From Galbitalea sp. SE-J8 (GTDB taxonomy: Bacteria; Actinomycetota; Actinomycetes; Actinomycetales; Microbacteriaceae): a DNA stretch of 64,000 nucleotides. The notes below the pieces were generated by a model. That model saw nothing but the letters and a program-made list of their open reading frames with translations. It ran no database searches and was not told where the DNA came from. The stretch spans positions 1 to 64,000 of the forward strand of contig NZ_JAUASV010000009.1 in NCBI RefSeq assembly GCF_030345695.1, written 5' to 3'. The translations under genes and the position numbers were made by a program. Shown one piece after another: positions 51,503-59,668 of the stretch. Position 1 is the first letter of the stretch, and each line of letters opens with the position of its first letter.

Positions 51503-51999
51503 TGGCCGAGTTCGATCCGGTGCCGATCCTCCGCGCCCTGCGCGAGCGCGACGTCGACTTCGTCATCATCGGCGGGTACGCATCGGCGCTCCAGGGCGCA
51601 CCGTTCCTGACCCACGATGTCGATGTCACCCCGGAGCGCTCGCGAGCCAATCTGGATCGCCTGTCCGACGCGCTCCGCGATCTCGACGCCCGCATCCGCA
51701 CCCTCGACGAGAGCCTGCCGTTCAGTCACACGGGCGCATCGCTCGCGGACGCGGGCGTGTGGAATCTCACCACCGAACACGGCGATCTCGACATCTCGTT
51801 CGTCCCTGACGGCACCGAGGGCTATCCCGACCTCGCGCAGGACGCCGACTCAGTCACCCTGCACGGCATCGAGGTGCGGGTCGCGTCGCTCGCCGACATC
51901 ATCCGCTCGAAGCAGGCCGCGAACCGCCCGAAGGACCAGCGCGTGCTGCCGACACTTCGCGAGATCCTGGCCTCGCGCAACCCGCGCAATCACCCGTAG
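51502..51999 (+). CDS. Nucleotidyltransferase-fold protein, putative toxin
   Basis: A 165-residue protein with the minimal nucleotidyltransferase motif: VDFVIIGGYASALQGAPFLTHDVDVTPE, in which GG-x10-DVD gives the two metal-binding Asp, and a later DLDISFVPDG strand with a third acidic site. Members of this superfamily paired with HTH proteins include AbiEii/MenT-type toxins that modify tRNA or inhibit growth, and also harmless relatives. GTG 51502 overlaps the upstream stop. The partner, length and coupling support a type II/IV-like module, but activity is unproven. Confidence 0.75.
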   Translation: MAEFDPVPILRALRERDVDFVIIGGYASALQGAPFLTHDVDVTPERSRANLDRLSDALRDLDARIRTLDESLPFSHTGASLADAGVWNLTTEHGDLDISFVPDGTEGYPDLAQDADSVTLHGIEVRVASLADIIRSKQAANRPKDQRVLPTLREILASRNPRNHP

Positions 52000-52087
52000 C
52001 GCACCGCGTCCGCCCCGGTGTGAACTCCGTGTTACGGATGCGGCTCCGCGCCCGTCGGCACCGTCGCGCCTCCCTAGGGTGAGGTTC

Positions 52088-53545
52088 ATGACGACAACCG
52101 TGGCATCCGCTCCCCGTGTTCTCGCCGTCGAGCCCGGCGGCATCGAGTCGATCCCGCCGGAGAAGCGGCACGGGCATCCGTGGACGCTGTTCGCGAGCTG
52201 GACGAGCCCGAACCTCGAGTTCGCCACCGTCTTCGTCGGCATGATCGCGGTCGCGTTCTTCGGGCTCGGCTTCTGGCAGGCGATCCTCGCCGTCGCGATC
52301 GGCAACGCGCTCGGCGGCATCTCCCAGGGCGTGCTGTCGACGTGGGGGCCGCGCGAGGGCATCGCGCAGCTCGTGCTGAGCCGCACCGCGTTCGGGCTGC
52401 GGGGCAACATCCTGCCCTCGGCGATCAACACGATCATGGCCGGGCTCGGCTGGTTCGCCGTCAACTCGGTGAGCGGCGCGCTCGCGCTGTCGACGCTCAC
52501 CGGGATGCCCGCGGCGCTCGCGCTCGTCATCATCGTCGTGCTCGAGGTCGGGCTCGCGTTCGTCGGCCACGACCTCGTGCAGGTCTTCGAGCGCTACGCC
52601 GCGATCGTGCTCGGCATCGTCTTCCTCGTCGCGACGATCACCGTGTTCGTCAACGTCGACGTCACGACCCCGGCCGCGAGCGCCGGCGGCTTCAGCTTCG
52701 CGGGCTTCACGCTCACGGTCGCCGCGGCCTTCGGCTACGCGGCCGGCTGGAACCCGTACGCCTCCGACTACAGCCGCTACCTGCCCAAGGCGACGAGCAG
52801 GGCCGCGATCGGCTGGGCGGCGGGCCTCGGCAACTTCGTGTCGTGCACCGTGCTCATGGCCGCGGGGGCCGCGGTCGCCGTCGCGGTCGGAGCGGACGGC
52901 GTCGGCTCCGACCCGACCGGATCGTTCGTGCACGAGATGCCGACCGTCATCGCGGATGCCACCCTCGTCGCGATCGCGGTGGGCGCGATCGCCGCGAACG
53001 CGGTCAACATCTACTCGGGGTCGATGTCGTTCCTGGCCGCCGGCATCCGGATCCCGTTCTCGCTGCGGCGCGCGATCATCGCGATCGGGTTCGGCGTGAT
53101 CGGCTTCGTCATCGCGCTCGTCGCCGTCATCGACGCGAACTTCCACGAGACGTACGAGAACTTCCTGCTCGTGATCGCCTACTGGATCGCGCCGTGGCTC
53201 GCCATCGTGCTCGTCGACCGGTTCCTGCGCCGCGGCACCGCGATCGCGGCGCTGCTGCCCGACGGCGCCAAGTACCGCAACGCCGCCGGCATCGTCTCGC
53301 TGATCGTCGCGGGCGTCGTCTCGATCGCGCTGTTCTCCAACCAGGTGTTCTACCTCGGCCTCGTCGTGCAGGCGACGGGCGGGGTCGCGTCGCCGCTCGG
53401 CGACCTCACGCCGCTGGTCGGGTTCGTGCTGGCCGGGGCGCTCTACGCGATCCTGTTCACCCTCATCAAGCCGGCGGTCGGCGGTCCGATCGAGGAGGAG
53501 CCCGACACGATCATCGGCATCGACGCCGCGGACGCCGAGGCGTGA
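52088..53545 (+). CDS. NCS1-family cytosine/purine permease
   Basis: A 485-residue membrane protein with about twelve helices and NCS1 features: SWTSPNLEFATVFVGMIAVAFFG, GLRGNILPSAINTIMAGLGWFAVN and AAGWNPYASDYSRYLP. It imports a nucleobase with Na+ or H+. The cytosine-deaminase gene overlaps its end by four bases (GTGA), so cytosine is the likely substrate. ATG 52088-52090 is used. Confidence 0.9.
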   Translation: MTTTVASAPRVLAVEPGGIESIPPEKRHGHPWTLFASWTSPNLEFATVFVGMIAVAFFGLGFWQAILAVAIGNALGGISQGVLSTWGPREGIAQLVLSRTAFGLRGNILPSAINTIMAGLGWFAVNSVSGALALSTLTGMPAALALVIIVVLEVGLAFVGHDLVQVFERYAAIVLGIVFLVATITVFVNVDVTTPAASAGGFSFAGFTLTVAAAFGYAAGWNPYASDYSRYLPKATSRAAIGWAAGLGNFVSCTVLMAAGAAVAVAVGADGVGSDPTGSFVHEMPTVIADATLVAIAVGAIAANAVNIYSGSMSFLAAGIRIPFSLRRAIIAIGFGVIGFVIALVAVIDANFHETYENFLLVIAYWIAPWLAIVLVDRFLRRGTAIAALLPDGAKYRNAAGIVSLIVAGVVSIALFSNQVFYLGLVVQATGGVASPLGDLTPLVGFVLAGALYAILFTLIKPAVGGPIEEEPDTIIGIDAADAEA

Positions 53546-54012
53546 GCGTCGATCCCGCGCCGGTCTACGCCGACGACGCGGCGATGCTCGAGGTCGCCCG
53601 GGCGGAGGCGCTCGCGGGACTCGCGGAGGGCGGCATCCCGATCGGCGCCGCCCTGTTCGACGCCGATGGACGCCTGCTCGGCAGCGGCCGCAACCAGCGC
53701 GTGCAGGGCGGCAACCCCGCACTGCACGGTGAGACCAGCGCGTTCTTCGCCGCGGGACGCCAGCGCTCGTACCGCGGCACGACGATGGTCACGACGCTGT
53801 CGCCGTGCTGGTACTGCTCCGGGCTCGTGCGCCAGTTCGGCATCGGTCGGGTCGTGATCGGCGAGAACACCACGTTCTACGGCGGCGAGGACTGGCTGCG
53901 CGAGAACGGGGTCGAGGTCGTCGTGCTGCAGGACCCCGAGCTCATCGCCGTCATGACCGGGTTCATCGAGCGCAGCCCGGAGCTCTGGAACGAGGACATC
54001 GGCGTCGACTGA
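53542..54012 (+). CDS. Yeast-type cytosine deaminase
   Basis: A 156-residue zinc deaminase. The Zn/catalytic motif is HGETSAF (His and Glu) plus SPCWYCSG (two Cys). The end of the protein, VVIGENTTFYGGEDWL...ERSPELWNEDIGVD, matches fungal Fcy1-type cytosine deaminases far better than bacterial CodA, which is an unrelated amidohydrolase. It would convert cytosine taken up by the overlapping permease to uracil. Alternatives are other small nucleobase or isocytosine-like substrates. Confidence 0.85.
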   Translation: MSVDPAPVYADDAAMLEVARAEALAGLAEGGIPIGAALFDADGRLLGSGRNQRVQGGNPALHGETSAFFAAGRQRSYRGTTMVTTLSPCWYCSGLVRQFGIGRVVIGENTTFYGGEDWLRENGVEVVVLQDPELIAVMTGFIERSPELWNEDIGVD

Positions 54013-54040
54013 GGCGCCGACGTTCGCCGGTCGCTCCCCC

Positions 54041-54407
54041 GCTGGTTGAGGAGCGCCCGCTGGTCGAGGAGCGCCCGCTGGTCGAGGAGCGCCCGAGCGC
54101 AGCGAGGACGCGTCTCGAAACCACCCCACCGAGCACACCCAGTGGTCTCGAGACGCGAGCGACTCCGTCGCGCGCTCCTCGACCAACGAACGCCCGAGCA
54201 CCACACCACCCGCTGGTTGAGGAGCGCCCGAGCGCAGCGAGGACGCCTCTCGAAACCACCCCACCCACCAAACACACCGAAGTGGTCTCGAGACGCGAGC
54301 GACTCCGTCGCGCGCTCCTCGACCAACGAACGCCCGAGCACCTCCGTCGCGCGCTCCTCGACCAACGAACGCCCGAGCGACTCCGTCGCGCGCTCCTCGA
54401 CCAACGG
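54041..54407. repeat. Cluster of GAGGAGCG/GTCTCGAGACGCG hairpin repeats
   Basis: The 400-bp gap between the cytosine deaminase stop and the aminotransferase stop consists almost wholly of repeats. Unit 1 has a left arm (54041-54125, with GGTCGAGGAGCGCCCGCT repeated at its outer end) and a right arm (54142-54188). Unit 2 has arms 54212-54260 and 54282-54328. Two extra copies of the right-arm end (CCGTCGCGCGCTCCTCGACC) follow at about 54342 and 54382. Left and right arms are complementary over about 45 bp. The genes converge here. Confidence 0.93.
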
Positions 54408-54415
54408 CACGGGAG

Positions 54416-55738
54416 CTACGCGTGCAGGGCGAGCACCTCGTCGTAGAGCGCGAGCGCGCGGGCGACCTCGTCGGGCGTCACGACGCACGGCGGCACGACG
54501 TGGATGCGGTTGTCCTGGGTGAACGCGAGCAGGCCGCGGTCGAGCAGCTCCTTCTTCATCCGCAGCACCACCGAGGTCGCGAGCGGCTCGCGCGTCGTCC
54601 GGTCGGCGACGAGGTCGAGCGCCCAGAACACGCCCATGCCGCGCACGTCGCCGATGAGCTCGTGCTTCTCGGCGAGGGCGGCGAGACCGGGGCCGATGTG
54701 CTCGGCGCCGATCTGCTTCGCGTGGGCGACCACGCCATCCGTCTCCATCGCCTCGATCGTCGCGACGACGGATGCGGCGGCGAGCGGGTGCCCGGAGTAC
54801 GTCAGCCCGCCGGGGAAGACGACGTCGTCGAAGGCGTTCGCGATCGACTCGGAGATCACGACGCCGCCGATCGGAACGTAACCGGAGTTGACGCCCTTCG
54901 CGAAGGTCGTCAGGTCGGGGGTCACTCCCCCGTCGATGCCCTGCCAGGCGAACCACTCGCCGGTGCGGCCGAAGCCGGCCATCACCTCGTCGAAGATGAG
55001 CACGATGCCGTACCGGTCGGCGAGCGCGCGCAGACCCGCGAGGTAGCCCGGCGGGGGCACGATCACGCCCGCCGTGCCGGGCACCGTCTCGACGATGATC
55101 GCCGCGATGCCGGACGCGCCCTCCGAGACGATGACGCGCTCGAGGTGCTGCAGGGCGCGCTCGGTCTCCTGGGCCGCGGACTCGCTCCAGAACTCGCTGC
55201 GGTACGGGAACGCCCCGAAGAAGTGCGCGTGGCCGCGCGCGAACTCGTTGGGCACGCGACGCCAGTCCCCCGTCGCGACGATCGCGGCACCCGTGTTGCC
55301 GTGGTACGAGCGGTAGGCGGAGAGCACCTTGTCGCGCCCCGTGACGAGGCGCGCCATCCGGATCGCGTTCTCGTTCGCATCCGCGCCGGCGTTGGTGAAG
55401 AACACCTTGCCGAAGGTCGGTCCGGCCTTCGCGAGGATGCGCGCGGCCGCTTCGCCGCGCGTGAGGTTCGCGTGGGCCGGCGCGACCGTGGCGAGCAGGT
55501 CGGCCTGCTCCTTGATCGCGGCGACGACCTTCGGATGCTGGTGCCCGATGTTGACGTTGACGAGCTGGCTGGAGAAGTCGAGGTACTCGGTGCCGTCGAA
55601 GTCCCACACGGTCGACGCGAGGGCGCCGGCGACCACGAACGGGTGGAGGGCGCCCTGCGCGCTCCAGGAGTGGAAGACGTGGGCGCGGTCGAGCTCGAGC
55701 GCGCGGGCGCCGTCGGCGGGGTCGAGGTCGTGGGGCAT
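54416..55738 (-). CDS. Class III aminotransferase (beta-alanine/omega-amino acid type)
   Basis: A 440-residue PLP enzyme: FFTNAGADANENAIRMARLVTGRDKVLSAYRSYHGNT, IIVETVPGTAGVIVPPPGYLAGLR, FDEVMAGFGRTG and the PLP-binding Lys in TTFAKGVNSGY. Next to dihydropyrimidinase and ureidopropionase genes, its likely job is to transaminate beta-alanine (or beta-aminoisobutyrate) to malonate semialdehyde. Other omega-amino acids are possible. It is preceded by a hairpin repeat that separates it from the ABC transporter genes. Confidence 0.9.
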   Translation of the reverse strand: MPHDLDPADGARALELDRAHVFHSWSAQGALHPFVVAGALASTVWDFDGTEYLDFSSQLVNVNIGHQHPKVVAAIKEQADLLATVAPAHANLTRGEAAARILAKAGPTFGKVFFTNAGADANENAIRMARLVTGRDKVLSAYRSYHGNTGAAIVATGDWRRVPNEFARGHAHFFGAFPYRSEFWSESAAQETERALQHLERVIVSEGASGIAAIIVETVPGTAGVIVPPPGYLAGLRALADRYGIVLIFDEVMAGFGRTGEWFAWQGIDGGVTPDLTTFAKGVNSGYVPIGGVVISESIANAFDDVVFPGGLTYSGHPLAAASVVATIEAMETDGVVAHAKQIGAEHIGPGLAALAEKHELIGDVRGMGVFWALDLVADRTTREPLATSVVLRMKKELLDRGLLAFTQDNRIHVVPPCVVTPDEVARALALYDEVLALHA

Positions 55739-55764
55739 GGGTCGTCCTTCGTCGTGCGAACCGC

Positions 55765-55832
55765 CTCACCCGAGCGTGTTACTCGAAACCGGGCGGATGT
55801 CCGGCCGGTTTCGAGTAACACGCTCGGGTGAG
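55765..55832. repeat. Perfect 28-bp-arm hairpin with GTTACTCGAAACC core
   Basis: Arms 55765-55792 and 55805-55832 are exact complements around a 12-base loop. The sequence (CGAGCGTGTTACTCGAAACC) differs from the other families, so it represents a further type. It lies between two minus-strand genes, just upstream of the aminotransferase start. Confidence 0.9.
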
Positions 55833-55833
55833 C

Positions 55834-55924
55834 GGGATTCGGGTGGTGCGGGGGGGGTGCGGGTGGTGCGGGTGGGGCGGGCGGGGTGGGTGCGGAGCGG
55901 GGCCGGCCGTGGCCGGCCCCGCTC
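55834..55924. terminator. G-rich tract and terminator hairpin after the substrate-binding protein gene
   Basis: GAGCGGGGCCGGCC (55895-55908) pairs perfectly with 55911-55924 and lies 31 bases after the gene's stop, so it is probably its terminator. Immediately beyond, 55834-55890 contains nine runs of three or more G on the plus strand, a strong candidate for G-quadruplex formation in DNA (C-rich in the transcript). Confidence 0.65.
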
Positions 55925-55955
55925 TCGGTGCCGCTGGCGCGGCTCGGGGGTACGG

Positions 55956-57110
55956 CTACTTGCCGCCCTCCTTGAGGGTGACCGTGAGCGGCGTGAAGTC
56001 GGTGCCGAGCACGTCCTCCCCCTCGCTCTTCAGCTCGTCGAGCGCCTTCGTGACGTACTCGTTCGAGAACGCCGTCGACGGCGGGTCGGCGGTGATGATC
56101 GTGGAACCGGTGTTGTCCTTCGTGTTCTTCGCGATGTCGACGGTCTGGTCCCACTCGTCCTGGTTGATCATGCCGATGCCCGAGGTCGAGGGCCAGATCA
56201 GCTTGTTGACCTCGTTGGTCTGCCAGAGCTGGTGGCTCGCGCCGAGCTGCGAGCCGTCCTTGACGACGAGGTCCGCGGTCTCCTGCGGGTGGTCCCGGGC
56301 GTACAGCCAGCCCTTGATCGAGGCCTTGATGAACTTGACCGTCTGGTCGGCGTAGGCGCTGTCGTTCGCGAGCTTGTCGGCATCCGCCCAGATCGCGTCC
56401 TGGAGCATCGCGGTGCCCTCGTCGTTCCAGTCGATGACGTTGAGGTCGTCGGGCGTGTAGAGCTTGCCCGTCGCGGGGTTGATCGACTCGAGCACCTGCG
56501 CGTACTCGTTGTACGTCATCGCCTGGGCCGCGTCGATGTCACCGGCCAGGAAGCCGTTCATGTCGAACGCCTGCTGCACGAGCGAGATGTCCTTGTCGGT
56601 GTCGATGCCCGCCTTCTGCATGCCGGCGAACAGCTCCCACTGGTTGCCGTAGCCCCAGCTGCCGACCTTCTTGCCCTTGAGGTCCGCGGCGGTCGTGATG
56701 TCCTTGTCCTTGAACGAGATCTGCGTCGTGCCGCTGCGCTCGTAGATCTGCGCGACATCCGTCACGTTCGTGCCCTGCTCGATCGACCCGAGCACCTTCG
56801 GCACCCACGAGATCGCATAGTCGGCGTTGCCGGCGGCGAGCTCGTCGATCGGCACCGTGTCCGTGCCGGCCTCGTTGATCGTGACGTCGAGTCCCTCGTC
56901 CTGGTAGTAGCCGAGGTCACGGGCCGCGTAGTAGCCGGCGAACTGCGCCTGGGCCACCCACTGCAGCTGCAGGGTGACCGGGGTGAGCTCGCCGTCGCCG
57001 CCCGCGCTGGGCGACGAGCCGGGGGTCGACCCCGAGCAGCCGGTGAGCGCGAGCGCGGTGGCGATGCCCACCGCCCCCACGCTCGCGGCGATGCGGATGC
57101 TGTGTCTCAT
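55956..57110 (-). CDS. ABC transporter substrate-binding lipoprotein, NMT1/THI5 type
   Basis: A 384-residue lipoprotein (lipobox LALTGC) with the NMT1/THI5-like fold: LQLQWVAQAQFAGYYAARDLGYYQDEGLDVTI, LKGKKVGSWGYGNQWELFAG and TYNEYAQVL. Family members bind pyrimidine precursors, riboflavin, or sulfonates/nitrile compounds. Beside two permeases, an ATPase and pyrimidine-catabolic enzymes, the ligand is probably a pyrimidine, hydantoin or ureido compound. The mature protein is rich in Asp/Lys and less GC-biased because of its amino-acid content. Confidence 0.9.
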   Translation of the reverse strand: MRHSIRIAASVGAVGIATALALTGCSGSTPGSSPSAGGDGELTPVTLQLQWVAQAQFAGYYAARDLGYYQDEGLDVTINEAGTDTVPIDELAAGNADYAISWVPKVLGSIEQGTNVTDVAQIYERSGTTQISFKDKDITTAADLKGKKVGSWGYGNQWELFAGMQKAGIDTDKDISLVQQAFDMNGFLAGDIDAAQAMTYNEYAQVLESINPATGKLYTPDDLNVIDWNDEGTAMLQDAIWADADKLANDSAYADQTVKFIKASIKGWLYARDHPQETADLVVKDGSQLGASHQLWQTNEVNKLIWPSTSGIGMINQDEWDQTVDIAKNTKDNTGSTIITADPPSTAFSNEYVTKALDELKSEGEDVLGTDFTPLTVTLKEGGK

Positions 57111-57201
57111 CAGTGCTTCCTCCTGTTGATGTGCGCTGGTTGGTGGTGCGGGTGGTGCTCGTCGCGCCGCGGGCCGGGGCCCGGGAGCGGACGGTGAGCG
57201 C

Positions 57202-58008
57202 CTACCGACGGCGATGTCGGAGGACTATGAGCTCGATCGCGTAGGTCACGAGGTAGAACGCGAGTCCCGTGACGATGGCGCCGATGACGAAGGCCCAGGC
57301 CAGCGGATAGTCGCTCGACGAGACCGCGCTCGTCACGGCCTTGCCGAGTCCGGTGACGGGTCCGCCGAAGTACTCCGCGACGAGCGAGGAGATCACCGCG
57401 AGCGAGGAGGCGATGCGCAGGCCCGTGAACAGGAACGGGAGGGCGCCCGGCAGCGTCACGGTGCGCGTGGTCTGCCATCCGGTCGCGGCGTACGCGCGCA
57501 TGAGGTCGCGGTGCACGGGCAGCGACGTGAGCAGCCCGCGCAGCGTGTTGAAGTAGACCGGCACGAACACCGCGATGGCGGCGACGATGACGCGCGTGGT
57601 GTCGGTGCTCGAGTCGAACATCGTGTAGAACACGGGCGCGAGCGACACGATCGGGATGACGGACAGCGCCGTCGCGATCGGCGCGCCGAGCTGCTCGATG
57701 GGCCGCACGGCCGCCGCGAGGGCCGCGATCAGGATGCCGACGACCGCTCCGACGACGAGGCCGAGCAGAGCGTTCCACCCGGTCGCGAGCGCCGCCGGGA
57801 CGATGAACTCGATGCGGTCGGCGAACCGCGCGCCGATCGCGAACGGTGCCGGCAGCACGAACGGCTTGATCGCGAGCACGACCGTCGCGGCCTGCCAGAG
57901 CAGCACGATCGCGACGCCGAGCACGAGCGGCGCGACGACGGTGCGCACGCGCCCGCGGGCGGCGCTGCCGGCGAGCGCGCCCTGGGCCTGTCCGAGCGCC
58001 TGGCTCAT
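57202..58008 (-). CDS. ABC transporter permease (SsuC/ThiX-like), first
   Basis: A 268-residue permease with six helices and the EAA loop (LMRAYAATGWQTTRTVTLPGALPFLFTGLR). It belongs to the nitrate/sulfonate/taurine-type family. The ATG overlaps the stop of the ATPase gene by four bases. Two non-identical permease genes in one operon suggest a heterodimeric channel. Confidence 0.92.
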   Translation of the reverse strand: MSQALGQAQGALAGSAARGRVRTVVAPLVLGVAIVLLWQAATVVLAIKPFVLPAPFAIGARFADRIEFIVPAALATGWNALLGLVVGAVVGILIAALAAAVRPIEQLGAPIATALSVIPIVSLAPVFYTMFDSSTDTTRVIVAAIAVFVPVYFNTLRGLLTSLPVHRDLMRAYAATGWQTTRTVTLPGALPFLFTGLRIASSLAVISSLVAEYFGGPVTGLGKAVTSAVSSSDYPLAWAFVIGAIVTGLAFYLVTYAIELIVLRHRRR

Positions 58009-58805
58009 CGGTTGTCGACCCCCAGCGCCGTGGGCGTGCCGCCGTGCAGCGCCTCGCGCACCGCCGAGACCCCCGCGAAGAACGCGGCGTCCTCGCGCAG
58101 CCCCTCGGTGCGCTCCTGGGCGCCGCCGAGCGTGATCGGCACGATCTCGCGGATGCGGCCGGGCCGCGGCGACATGACGACGACCCGGTCGGAGAGGAAC
58201 ACCGCCTCGGGGATCGAGTGGGTGACGAAGACGACCGCGGCGCCGGTGTCGGCGCAGATGCGCGCGAGCTCGGTCTGCATCCGCTCCCGCGTCATCTCGT
58301 CGAGCGCGCCGAACGGCTCGTCCATGAGCAGCAGCTTCGGGCTCTCCGCGAGCGCGCGGGCGATCGCGACGCGCTGCTGCATGCCGCCGGAGAGCTGGTC
58401 CGGGTAGCGATCGCCGAACTCGCCGAGGCCGATGAGCGCGAGCAGCTCGTCGCCGCGGGCGCGCCGAGCGGATGCCGCGACGCGGTGCAGCTGCAACGGC
58501 AGCTCGATGTTCTCGCGCACGGTCCGCCACGGCAGCAGTCCCGCCTGCTGGAACGCGATGCCGTAGTCCTGGTCGAGGCGCGCCTGCTTCGCGCTCTTGC
58601 CGAACACCTGCACGGTGCCCGAGGTCGGCGCGTCGAGATCGGCGATGAGGCGCAGCAGCGTCGACTTGCCGCATCCGCTCGGTCCGATGAGCGAGACGAA
58701 CTCGCCGGCCGCGACCTCGAGGTCGACCGCCTCGAGTGCGATCGTGGTCTGCTTCTTCGAGGCGAACGTCTTGTTCACGCCCGTGACGGTGACGGCGGCG
58801 CTCAC
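58005..58805 (-). CDS. ABC transporter ATP-binding protein
   Basis: A 266-residue ATPase: Walker A GPSGCGKSTLL, Q-loop AFQQAGLLPWRTV, signature LSGGMQQRVAIARAL, Walker B LLLMDEPFGALDE and H-loop VTHSIPEAV. SsuB/TauB-like. GTG 58803-58805 overlaps the upstream permease stop (GTGA). Powers uptake by the two adjacent permeases. Confidence 0.95.
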   Translation of the reverse strand: MSAAVTVTGVNKTFASKKQTTIALEAVDLEVAAGEFVSLIGPSGCGKSTLLRLIADLDAPTSGTVQVFGKSAKQARLDQDYGIAFQQAGLLPWRTVRENIELPLQLHRVAASARRARGDELLALIGLGEFGDRYPDQLSGGMQQRVAIARALAESPKLLLMDEPFGALDEMTRERMQTELARICADTGAAVVFVTHSIPEAVFLSDRVVVMSPRPGRIREIVPITLGGAQERTEGLREDAAFFAGVSAVREALHGGTPTALGVDNR

Positions 58806-59668
58806 GCCGTCACCTCCGCGCGGCGGTAGCGGCGCAGCACTGTGCCGAGCAGCACGATGACGCCGGCCGCGACGAGCCCGATGAGCACGGCGCCGGCGAT
58901 GGGCGACCACTGCTTCGCGGGATCCGCGGAGCCGGACTGGCCGAAGACGATGATCATGCGTCCGATGCCGCCGTTGAGGCCGATCGAGACCTCCGCGACG
59001 ACCGTGCCGACGACGGCGTTCGCGGCGGCGAGGCGCAGCGCCGGCACGAGGTACGGCACGCTCGCCGGCAGCCGGAGCCGCACGAACGAGCGCCACCAGC
59101 CGACGCCGTAGGAGCGGAACAGGTCGCGGTGGGCGGCGTCCGGGGCCTCGAATCCGCGCAGCGCGCCGATCGCGACCGGGAAGAACGCGAGATAGCTCGC
59201 GATGACGGCGACGCTCATCCAGTCCTCCCAGCGGAACGACTCGGTGTGCAGCGTCGCCCCCCAGCGCTTGACGAGCGGCGCGATGGCGATGAGCGGCACG
59301 GTCTGGCTGAGCACGATCCACGGCAGCAGGGCCGACTCCGCGGTGCGGAAGCGCTGCATGAGCATCGCGAGGCCGACGCCGACCACGACCCCGACGAGCA
59401 GGCCGACACCCGCGACGCCGAGCGAGAACGCGGCGGCCTGCAGCGTCGCGACGACGAGCAGCGGGGACCCCGCGGCGCCCGAGACCGGCTCGAGCGCGCG
59501 GCCGAGCATCGTCCAGAGGTGGGGCATCGCCGCATCGCTCGTGCGCGGCAGCACGGTGAGGCCGCCGATGACGAGGCCGTCCGCCGGCGCCAGGGCCTTG
59601 TAGAGCTCCCAGGCCACGGCGAGCAGGATGACTCCCGCGACGCCGAGGACGATGCGGCGCGCGGTCAC
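58802..59668 (-). CDS. ABC transporter permease, second
   Basis: A 288-residue permease with an N-terminal helix, a soluble loop (VLPRTSDAAMPHLWTMLGRALEPVSGAAG) and five further helices; EAA loop DLFRSYGVGWWRSFVRLRLPASVPYLVPALR. GTG 59666-59668 overlaps the stop of the LLM oxidoreductase gene by four bases, so transporter and enzyme are made from one message. It differs strongly from the first permease. Confidence 0.9.
   Translation of the reverse strand: MTARRIVLGVAGVILLAVAWELYKALAPADGLVIGGLTVLPRTSDAAMPHLWTMLGRALEPVSGAAGSPLLVVATLQAAAFSLGVAGVGLLVGVVVGVGLAMLMQRFRTAESALLPWIVLSQTVPLIAIAPLVKRWGATLHTESFRWEDWMSVAVIASYLAFFPVAIGALRGFEAPDAAHRDLFRSYGVGWWRSFVRLRLPASVPYLVPALRLAAANAVVGTVVAEVSIGLNGGIGRMIIVFGQSGSADPAKQWSPIAGAVLIGLVAAGVIVLLGTVLRRYRRAEVTA

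Noticed and set aside
54041-54407. Possible CRISPR array
   Set aside because: Repeats are inverted as well as direct, spacers are not unique or of constant length, and no cas genes are near.
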